Positions 17,822-24,437 of a DNA stretch of 46,504 nt are shown here, in pieces. The notes beneath the pieces were generated by a model. That model saw only the letters and a list, made by a program, of their open reading frames with translations. It made no database searches and was not told the origin of the DNA. The stretch covers positions 1 through 46,504 of the forward strand of contig CAYFUG010000013.1 of assembly GCA_964346295.1 (NCBI GenBank), written 5' to 3'. The DNA is from CAYFUG01 sp964346295 (GTDB lineage Bacteria; Patescibacteriota; Minisyncoccia; Moranbacterales; DUUL01). The position numbers and the translations under genes are program-made. How positions within the stretch are numbered: the stretch's first letter is position 1; the number at the start of each line of letters is the position of its first letter.

Positions 17822-18229
17822 TTAAATAAAAAAGTGTTTTACTATACTAATGATAACAAACCCAATTAAGGCCACGGAGGCAATCGCCAATCCAATTAAA
17901 AAAGCTTTGTGAGAATTATGCAGCACCTTCTCATTCCCCGAAGAAGCAATAAACCAAAACAAAGCCACCCCCCAAGTTACTAAAGCCGCCAGGAGTAAGG
18001 CTCCTAAAAAAAAATTGGCGACTGTCACAATAGTGTTGAATGTTTGACGACTCTCTCTGGAAAGCTGACCAGCAGCAAAGCTTCCGGAATCTTCTGTGAC
18101 CACTTGCGCCACTGCTCGCTGAAAAACTCCACTGCTAACCAACAAAAAAAACAGGGACCCTAGTCTTAGCGCCTTTTTTCTAAGATTTTTTCTAAAATAT
18201 CCATTTTGTTTTGATAGCATTCCCCTCAT
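17822..18229 (-). CDS. pilin-like two-helix exported protein, 135 aa
   Basis: A third small protein with a signal peptide (LRLGSLFFLLVSSGV, cleavage near AVAQ) and two transmembrane helices (~65-93 and ~107-130) separated by a polar turn (ASSGNEKVLHNSHKA). The layout equals that of the VirB2-like proteins nearby, but the YITAGG turn is absent, so it is a more distant or separate family member. It is next to the 145-aa protein with about 170 bp between them. That gap holds no gene I can support. Role inferred only from layout and neighbours. Confidence 0.62.
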   Translation of the reverse strand: MRGMLSKQNGYFRKNLRKKALRLGSLFFLLVSSGVFQRAVAQVVTEDSGSFAAGQLSRESRQTFNTIVTVANFFLGALLLAALVTWGVALFWFIASSGNEKVLHNSHKAFLIGLAIASVALIGFVIISIVKHFFI

Positions 18230-18339
18230 TAAAAGCTAGTTTAGCAAAAATATCCCGAGCTAACAAGGCCCGTAAAGAGCCTCGATTAAAAAATCCTTAT
18301 CTCAGCATTTCAATTGCTCATGCACTAATAGAACTACTC

Positions 18340-18960
18340 TCAATTTAAGCCTTCTAAATTAGGGATATTTTTGTACATTTCTCTCTGCTGCTCTAAGAAC
18401 TCACATTGATCAAAAAATTGAATATCACTAGGGACCTCCAAGTTTATTTCCCCCTTATACTCTTGGCAATTAACTCCAACTGGTGAATTTTCCGCCCAAG
18501 ATTGAAAATCCTTAGGCTCTCTAACCAAAGGGTCTTCTTGTTCCCCTTCTCTTTCGGGACTATTTTCTGTTTCCAGTTGAGTCTGGCAATCAGAAGAAAT
18601 CTTAAAAGCGGCCTCTAGACCTTTCCCCCAATAATAACTAGTGTCCTCCTTGGAAACCACTGTAAAAACTTGATCTGCTACTTGATATTCCGCTCTTAAT
18701 CCTGTTTTTCCCAACCAAAAAACTCCTGATTGCTGATTCCCCCCTTCGGTTATATCAAATTCACATCTCACTTTTTGATCCCCTGAGGATAACAAGCTGG
18801 TTAAATCCTCCGAATCACTTCCCGAGTCGTTTTTGGATGATTGCTGAGAAGAAGTTTCCGGTAAGGAATCCGAGGAGGCTGGCTCCTGATTTTTGTCTCC
18901 GCACCCTCCGCTAATTAGAATTAGCCCTAGCACCAAACAAATTAGTTCGATCTTTTTCAT
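18340..18960 (-). CDS. lipoprotein, 206 aa
   Basis: The signal peptide ends in LISGGC with lipidated Cys20, so the protein should be anchored on the outer face of the membrane. A Ser/Asp/Glu-rich linker (21-55) leads to a compact domain. In that domain KVRCEFDITEGGNQQSGVFW, LRAEYQVADQVFTVVSKED and YYWGKGLEAAFKIS suggest beta-strands. It contains paired cysteines (CQTQ, CQEY, CEFLEQ). The layout resembles small periplasmic lipoproteins that test membrane-bound polymers, but no named family is claimed. It lies between the anchored 336-aa protein and the pilin-like proteins, all on the same strand. Confidence 0.68.
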   Translation of the reverse strand: MKKIELICLVLGLILISGGCGDKNQEPASSDSLPETSSQQSSKNDSGSDSEDLTSLLSSGDQKVRCEFDITEGGNQQSGVFWLGKTGLRAEYQVADQVFTVVSKEDTSYYWGKGLEAAFKISSDCQTQLETENSPEREGEQEDPLVREPKDFQSWAENSPVGVNCQEYKGEINLEVPSDIQFFDQCEFLEQQREMYKNIPNLEGLN

Positions 18961-19039
18961 TAATTTAAAGTTAATAAGTTATCTTGTAGAATACTCATTA
19001 CCCTAGATACAAGACTCCTCTAGATTAATAATTCAAGCA

Positions 19040-20050
19040 TCATTCTAGTAAATCCTCTCTATAGCGAAGATGGAATTGATCCTTTATGTCTTTAAGGGAA
19101 ATCTTAGCTGTCTGAGTATCAAAATTACCTAAAGTATCAAAGCGCACTCGAGCATGAGTAACTTCTTCTACCAGTTTTCCCTCGGTTATTAACACATAAC
19201 TCCCAGGAAGTTCTCCTGTTTTCGAGGGTAAGACAAAGGAACAATCAACTTCCGAGACCTCTGCCCCCTGTAAGTGACAAAATCCTACTTCTTGAGGGTC
19301 AACCTTTTTGGCTTTTACAGTATAAAAATTCGGATAGACTTCTTCTAAAATATTTCGACTAGCAATTGGCAACCGTTGTTTTTCCCAAATTAGGAAAAGT
19401 TCCCCAGATGAACTTTCCAAGATAGTACCAGCAGGGTGAAAGCTAGCCTCTTGTATTAACTCTCCCCGCTCCAATTGAGCAGGATTTATCTCTAAATCCT
19501 CTACCGGAACGACATCACCCCAAGAATAACCTAACCGAGTAAAAATTCCCGGTTCCGCAAAAGGAATTCTTTTGCCTTGGGAAATTATATAGACTGCCTT
19601 CTCATTAGAGATCAACTGACCATTTGCCAGTCCCAATGATTCTGGAGAAAAAAGGTGATTTTTTAACTCTTGAGAGGTATTAATTTCCTCTCCTAAGGGA
19701 TAAAATTGACCTGGGTAAGCTTTGTAAGCCTGAAATCCCTCCTTAGTTTTAACTGAAAAACTAACAGCCTCTTTAAACTTCAGATTAAACTTGAGACGAT
19801 AATAGTTATGGTCCAAAGCAGGAGTAGCTACCAGCATCGAGTTATTTTCCAAAAATTTCTTTTCCACTCGCAAACTACCATTAGCCATAGGGACGGTAGT
19901 ATACGAAAAAGCTGGAAAAGCCATCCTTAAAGCTGCGTATCCCAATAACAAAAGAAAGCTCCCTAGCGCTAAATAGCTATTAAGGCGAAACTTCTTCCTC
20001 CCCCGGACATCCCTAGGCTTATTCTGATTGGTTAGTTTTTTTTCTTTCAT
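19040..20050 (-). CDS. membrane-anchored protein with degenerate beta repeats, 336 aa
   Basis: A basic N-terminus is followed by one transmembrane helix (~28-45), so most of the protein is probably extracytoplasmic. The middle has two related blocks: NEKAVYIISQGKRIPFAEP with LGYSWGDVVPVED, then GELFLIWEKQRLPIASR with VYPNFYTVKAKKVD. Each has a hydrophobic strand, a basic turn, and an aromatic segment ending in a valine-rich strand. This repeat style is common in uncharacterised surface proteins of Patescibacteria (from memory, not searched). No catalytic motif is seen. It may bind wall material. It precedes the 206-aa lipoprotein; the upstream gap contains a palindromic element copy. Confidence 0.6.
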   Translation of the reverse strand: MKEKKLTNQNKPRDVRGRKKFRLNSYLALGSFLLLLGYAALRMAFPAFSYTTVPMANGSLRVEKKFLENNSMLVATPALDHNYYRLKFNLKFKEAVSFSVKTKEGFQAYKAYPGQFYPLGEEINTSQELKNHLFSPESLGLANGQLISNEKAVYIISQGKRIPFAEPGIFTRLGYSWGDVVPVEDLEINPAQLERGELIQEASFHPAGTILESSSGELFLIWEKQRLPIASRNILEEVYPNFYTVKAKKVDPQEVGFCHLQGAEVSEVDCSFVLPSKTGELPGSYVLITEGKLVEEVTHARVRFDTLGNFDTQTAKISLKDIKDQFHLRYREDLLE

Positions 20051-20077
20051 GAATTCTTGCTAAATCTCTTTTCTTAA

Positions 20078-20264
20078 AAACTGTTTGAAAAGCACTCTCC
20101 GTCGACGAAAATTTCATAATATTGTGCGAAGGTTTTAAAAATTGAGGAAGTTGTAGCCTAAGCTATAAGCTACAGTGACGAGATTCGGGAAATTTGCCTG
20201 CCTACCGGCAGGCAGACAGCCGAGATTTGGAATTTGCAGCAGGGAAATACTTTTCAGACAATTT
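20078..20264. repeat. palindromic element family 1, copy A (diverged, with nested palindrome)
   Basis: This stretch matches the core of the 163-bp elements at 27135 and 45678: TTGTAGCCTAAGC near 20150 and AGCCGAGATTTGG near 20218. The terminal arms are imperfect inverted repeats (CTGTTTGAAAAG against CTTTTCAGACAA) with no sequence similarity to the other copies' arms. A 20-bp perfect palindrome (20195-20214) is inserted between the conserved blocks. It fills most of the 20051-20396 gap; nothing else is visible there. Confidence 0.75.
20195..20214. repeat. nested perfect palindrome (TGCCTGCC-tacc-GGCAGGCA)
   Basis: An 8-bp perfect stem around a 4-nt loop sits exactly where the other family-1 copies continue without interruption. 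It resembles short dispersed palindromes seen in many bacterial genomes. A partial look-alike (CCTACCTGCCG) occurs near 46067. Confidence 0.7.
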
Positions 20265-20396
20265 CTTAGATCAAATTTAACTCTAAGAGCTTACTCTAAA
20301 ATCTACCTCAAAATTTATAAATTGCAATGGAAATTGAATTCTTAAAATAGACTTAAATGGACTTAAAAAAATGTAAAATAGTAAAAACTAAATTAA

Positions 20397-21209
20397 CTAC
20401 TGCCAAGGAGAGGGAGATTTTTCGTCAGAAGAATTCCTCCTGGGAGAAGAAACTCTCGAATGTTCTGCCTTCCAATCTTGTTCGTTTTTCTGATAGTAAA
20501 GGCCTAGGGTAACAAAACCCCAAAGAACGATAAATATCACCACTCTACTCTCCTCGGTTCCCAGGAAAAAATTAAAAAGAGCATGTACCAAAGTAGCAAC
20601 TAAAACTCCTCCCATTGCATAGGCCGCCCCTCCCCAAAAAGAAAAGCTTCTGTTCCGAGCCCAGGCGATTCCAATCCCCACAATCGCTGAATAAATCAAA
20701 TGAGAAGAAGTGGAAAGAATAAATCTTAAAATCACGACTTCCAAGAGACCCCCTTCACCAGAAAGTCTGTCAATGGCATTAGTGAAATAGACTCCGTTTT
20801 CTGTTACTCCAAAAGCTAGGCCCACTATCAAACCAGCTATCAAACCTGAATTAGGCCTTCGTAACAGCCTGCCGCCTTTAGTCGCCATTAGAATTCCCGC
20901 CCCCTTAGAAACCTCCTCAAATAAAGCCATCAGTGCTACTGGCACAAAAGCTGCTAAAAAAGTACTTCCTCCGCTGGCCCATAATTCCTGGGCCTTCTGA
21001 GCTAAGATCTTGTCACTGCCAGTTTCCGTAGCCACAATCTGGAGAATGCTGGCAGGAATAGCAGTTAGTACTCCCCAAAAAAATATCTTTAAAAGAAAGT
21101 TGGGGTCGGCATAAATTGATCCCCTTCGATGGAGCAAGAAATAAAACCAACCAAAAATCGGAATAATTCCAATAGCGGCTGCTATTAAGATAATCTTGTA
21201 AGAGACCAT
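20397..21209 (-). CDS. PrsW-like intramembrane protease
   Basis: A 270-residue polytopic membrane protein with about eight hydrophobic segments. The family's conserved polar residues lie inside or next to membrane helices: FEEVSKG (Glu98, Glu99, Lys102), AFGVTENGVY (Glu137), SSHLIYSAIVGIG (His170) and HALFNFF (His209, Asn213). In the PrsW/Abi group these positions form the proposed glutamic-type metal-independent or metal-assisted active site, and PrsW starts anti-sigma factor cleavage in Bacillus. No sigma/anti-sigma pair is in this window, so the substrate is unknown. It follows recA by about 180 bp on the same strand. A polar ~35-residue tail ends the protein. Confidence 0.88.
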   Translation of the reverse strand: MVSYKIILIAAAIGIIPIFGWFYFLLHRRGSIYADPNFLLKIFFWGVLTAIPASILQIVATETGSDKILAQKAQELWASGGSTFLAAFVPVALMALFEEVSKGAGILMATKGGRLLRRPNSGLIAGLIVGLAFGVTENGVYFTNAIDRLSGEGGLLEVVILRFILSTSSHLIYSAIVGIGIAWARNRSFSFWGGAAYAMGGVLVATLVHALFNFFLGTEESRVVIFIVLWGFVTLGLYYQKNEQDWKAEHSRVSSPRRNSSDEKSPSPWQ

Positions 21210-21387
21210 TCAATTTAAATTTGTTTTTATTTTTGCCTTATTATAAATCTAAACTAATAAAATTATTAAAAAATATCTCTCTCGTAGGAAAATTTCAAAA
21301 TACTGCGAGGAAAATACTCTCTTCTCTACTTGGTCCTAAAATCCCAAACTTAAAACAAAGATAGACTTAGAGCTGATCTTGTTACTC

Positions 21388-22455
21388 CTATTCCTCAGCC
21401 TCTTCTTTTTCTATCTTTTCTTTAATCCCTTTGTAAATCTGCTCAGCCTTGTCTGGATGTTCTCGCAAAAATTGCTTAGCTGCCTCCCGACCCTGGCCCA
21501 GTTTATCTTCGCCCAACTGATACCAGGCTCCAGCCCTTTTAACAATTTCAAATTTCACGCCAGTGTCTAGCAAATCTCCCTCTCGAGAAATTCCCTGATT
21601 ATACATAATATCAAATTCTGCCGTCCGAAACGGAGGAGCTACCTTGTTTTTCACCACTTTAGCCTTAGTACGATTTCCTACAATTTGATCACCTTGCTTA
21701 ATTTGAGCACTGCGTCGAACCTCAATCCTTACTGAAGAATAAAATTTGAGGGCATTTCCTCCAGTAGTGGTCTCCGGGTTGCCAAACATTACTCCGATCT
21801 TCATCCGAATTTGATTAATAAAAACTACCGTTACGTTGGTTTTAGCTACAATGCTGGTTAGTTTGCGCAAAGCCTGGCTCATCAAACGAGCTTGCAATCC
21901 CATGTGAGAATCACCCATCTCCCCTTCAATTTCCGCCCTAGGAGTTAACGCCGCTACTGAATCTATCACGATCACATCTACTGCGCTAGAACGCACCAGC
22001 GCCTCTACAATCTCCAAGGCCTGCTCTCCAGTATCCGGCTGAGAAACCAGCAGATCATCTACATTGACTCCAATTTTCTTGGCATAGGCTGGGTCCATAG
22101 CATGTTCCGCATCCACAAAGGCTGCACTCCCACCCATCTTTTGAGCATTGGCTACCACATGTAAAGTTAAAGTGGTCTTTCCAGAAGATTCCGGTCCATA
22201 AACTTCTACAATTCGGCCTCGCGGGATCCCACCTACTCCCAAAGCAATGTCCAAAGAAGGGGCGCCTGTAGGAATTGTTTCTACATCCACCTTACGCACA
22301 TCGCCTAGTTTCATGATGGAACCTTCTCCAAATTTACCTTTAATTTCACCTATTACTTGATTGAGTTCTTTTTGGCGATCCTGATCTTTTTTTTGATCTT
22401 CGCTAGATTTTTTGCTTTTTTTTTCCTTGCCTTCCTTGGATTTTTCTTCGCTCAT
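21388..22455 (-). CDS. recA: recombinase A
   Basis: Forms filaments on single-stranded DNA and drives homologous pairing; it also triggers LexA-type cleavage where that system exists. The 355-residue product has Walker A GPESSGKT (87-94), Walker B VIVIDSVAAL, the L1 region EGEMGDSHMGLQ, and the L2-adjacent block INQIRMKIGVMFGNPETT. The C-terminal domain is present. The first ~25 residues are an unusual Lys/Glu/Ser-rich extension (KEGKEKKSKKSSEDQKK) before the normal RecA start. The start ATG follows A+T-rich sequence without a Shine-Dalgarno. A hairpin terminator about 100 bp upstream separates it from the preceding gene. Confidence 0.98.
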   Translation of the reverse strand: MSEEKSKEGKEKKSKKSSEDQKKDQDRQKELNQVIGEIKGKFGEGSIMKLGDVRKVDVETIPTGAPSLDIALGVGGIPRGRIVEVYGPESSGKTTLTLHVVANAQKMGGSAAFVDAEHAMDPAYAKKIGVNVDDLLVSQPDTGEQALEIVEALVRSSAVDVIVIDSVAALTPRAEIEGEMGDSHMGLQARLMSQALRKLTSIVAKTNVTVVFINQIRMKIGVMFGNPETTTGGNALKFYSSVRIEVRRSAQIKQGDQIVGNRTKAKVVKNKVAPPFRTAEFDIMYNQGISREGDLLDTGVKFEIVKRAGAWYQLGEDKLGQGREAAKQFLREHPDKAEQIYKGIKEKIEKEEAEE

Positions 22456-22555
22456 ATTTTTTCTTTTAACTAATTAAACCCCTACTTCCTAAGCTTCATT
22501 ATCCTAGAAGTTTCCCTCTTTTTTTGCAAGTCTTTTTTAAAAAGCTTCCTTCTTA

Positions 22556-22584
22556 AAAAAACAGGTGCGTGAAAACCTGTTTTT
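22556..22584. terminator. hairpin terminator upstream of recA
   Basis: AAAAACAGGT pairs perfectly with ACCTGTTTTT around an 8-nt loop, with T-rich flanks on both strands. It ends the RodZ-like/remnant transcript before recA. Confidence 0.82.
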
Positions 22585-22604
22585 GAAAATCTAGCGAGAA
22601 ATTA

Positions 22605-22792
22605 TTATATACCAGAATCAACCGGATTAATTTTAACCTCAATCCACTTGTCTTTTAGATATTCAGCAGCCTCACTCCTCTTTTTTTTAAAATAGTAACC
22701 TTGCTCGCTCCTGAAAACATCAGTTCATAGAAATTACGATCCCCTGAAACCATTGTGAAAGTATTTTCAATAGGATCCCAATAAACAAGAAA
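22605..22792 (-). pseudogene. gene remnant, frameshifted at an A8 run
   Basis: Minus strand between the RodZ-like gene and recA. A frame after an in-frame TAG (22793-22795) reads YWDPIENTFTMVSGDRNF and so on to ASKVTILKK, then runs out quickly. One more A in the A8 run (plus-strand T8, 22681-22688) would continue it as RSEAAEYLKDKWIEVKIN to a TAA at 22605-22607. Both halves read like real protein. It is likely the C-terminal remnant of a lost gene, or a short ORF (ATG at MVSGDRNF) with an indel. No family identified. Confidence 0.45.
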
Positions 22793-22809
22793 CTACCGAA
22801 AAATCAGAA

Positions 22810-23886
22810 TTAGATGCCACCCCCACCTAAGGCCGGCTCCTCTTGCCTACGAAAAACCACATCTCGAGCAATCTCCGAATTCTCACTAAGAGGACGAAAC
22901 TCCTCCTCGTCATTAAATTTCACTAAAGTTTTATTGGCTCCGGTAGAAGTCAAAAAGAACACCTCCTGGGCCTCAAAAGTCTGCTCTAACTCCGGCTCAA
23001 TTTTGCCGCTAAATTTGCGCTCTCCATCTGCTTCCAAAGAAATCCACACCGAAGTATCCACCGCCTTAACCGTCAAAAAAACTTTCTCTTGCTGATCCTG
23101 AGCCCCCAAAACCGCCGTTTCCGCTTCCTCCAGATCCCCTTGTTCTGCTTGTTGCTCCTCTTGATGTACTAAAGCAGGTCGCTCTGCTAAGATCTGAACC
23201 TTTTTTTCTACCTTCTTATCAAATCGATTAACTGCGGAAATTACCAATTCATTCATTCCCTCGTTTAACTCCACCTTTTCAATAAACTTTCCGTCTTCAT
23301 CCACTCGAACAATTTTGCCGTTTATAGTAACTTGGGAATTTTTCTCAGTTTCCCCTTCCACTTCAATGGCATCACCTACTGTAGAAAAATTATCCGCTGG
23401 CTTAGTTATAACTAATTCAGGAGTCTGAGAAAACTTCTGCACCTCTTGCCAGAAATAAACCCCTCCCATCCCCACGGTAATCAGAAAAAATAAAACAGCC
23501 AAACTCTTGGGGGTAACAACTAAGAGTGGAAGGCGAAATAGCTTGCGAGATTGATAGCTATTTTCCTCTTTCTGTTCGGAAGATTCTTCTTTAAATTGCT
23601 TACGACTTTCCAGGTTCCTCCAGATCCCTCGCTCCTTATCATAGAGATTAATAACGTCTCGCTCTTCAATTTTCAAGCAACGGGCGTAACTTCGGAGAAA
23701 TCCTTTCACATAAACACTAGAGGGAAGTTGATCAAAACAGTCATTTTCGATCATTTCTAGATACTTAGTCTTGACTTTAGTGGCTCGAGAAATTTCGTGC
23801 AAAGAAACCCCCGCCTCCTGACGAATCTTCTGCAAACGCTCGCCTAAAGTCGCCAAGCCTACTTGCTTTTTTTTGAATTTTGCCAT
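22810..23886 (-). CDS. RodZ-like helix-turn-helix membrane protein
   Basis: A 358-residue protein with a cytoplasmic helix-turn-helix domain at residues ~12-80 (LGERLQKIRQEAGVSLHEI, then TKVKTKYLEMIENDCFDQ). One transmembrane helix follows (~128-146), then an extracytoplasmic part. That part has an Ig-like or glucodextranase-type domain (~155-235: VEGETEKNSQVTINGKIV) and a C-terminal domain resembling DUF4115 of RodZ (~270-335: VFLTVKAVDTSVWISLEADG). RodZ links MreB filaments to the wall machinery; no mreB gene is nearby. The added Ig-like domain is a difference from model RodZ. It is preceded by a frameshifted gene and followed by a gene remnant. Confidence 0.88.
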   Translation of the reverse strand: MAKFKKKQVGLATLGERLQKIRQEAGVSLHEISRATKVKTKYLEMIENDCFDQLPSSVYVKGFLRSYARCLKIEERDVINLYDKERGIWRNLESRKQFKEESSEQKEENSYQSRKLFRLPLLVVTPKSLAVLFFLITVGMGGVYFWQEVQKFSQTPELVITKPADNFSTVGDAIEVEGETEKNSQVTINGKIVRVDEDGKFIEKVELNEGMNELVISAVNRFDKKVEKKVQILAERPALVHQEEQQAEQGDLEEAETAVLGAQDQQEKVFLTVKAVDTSVWISLEADGERKFSGKIEPELEQTFEAQEVFFLTSTGANKTLVKFNDEEEFRPLSENSEIARDVVFRRQEEPALGGGGI

Positions 23887-23967
23887 TTTGATTTTATTTT
23901 GGGGGGAGGTTTTTTATTCTTTTTTACTTTTTCGGGCTTATTTCAATTTTTCTTTTTAGCTAGAAAA

Positions 23968-24395
23968 CTAACCTATATAATACCTTCCTGCCTTAAAGTA
24001 GAAATGCGGATCATGAGCAAGTTCCTTATTTTGATCAGAAGAAACAACAAATACAAATTTACCTGGGATTTCTAATAACTCCTCCCGCACCCCATTTAAT
24101 ATCGTCACCTCTGTTTCAGTTTCAGGAATTTTTATAATCAAAACATCATCCGTGTTAAAACCTTTGAAAAAATCTAAAGAAACTTCTTTTAGCAATTTTT
24201 CTGGATCCAGCTCTAATTTCTTAACATTTGCCCCCCCTCTTCTATTTTCTCGACAAAATCGTCCATTCTTTTTTCATCATTACTTTCTAAGAGAAATATC
24301 CCCGTCTCCCCCTCAGAAAACCTTAACGCGCGAAGAAATTCTTGTGCTTTTTTACGAACCACCTCCAAAGGATTTTCAGCTGCTACTTTTTCCAT
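23968..24395 (-). pseudogene. small gene split by a frameshift at a G7 run
   Basis: Two adjacent minus-strand frames read as one protein. The first (24395-24213) starts MEKVAAENPLEVVRKKAQEF and ends shortly after a run of seven G (plus-strand C7, 24231-24237). With one more G the frame continues as ANVKKLELDPEKLLKEVS straight into the second frame (ending at 23968), which reads FFKGFNTDDVLIIKIPETE to PHFYFKAGRYYIG. The joined product is about 140 residues, soluble, alpha/beta-looking and unrecognised. It lies between the 873-aa surface protein and the RodZ-like gene. The slip could be a sequencing error, decay or phase variation. Confidence 0.75.
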
Positions 24396-24437
24396 TTTAA
24401 AAAACTTAACAAATTAACATATTTTACCCTTACATTC

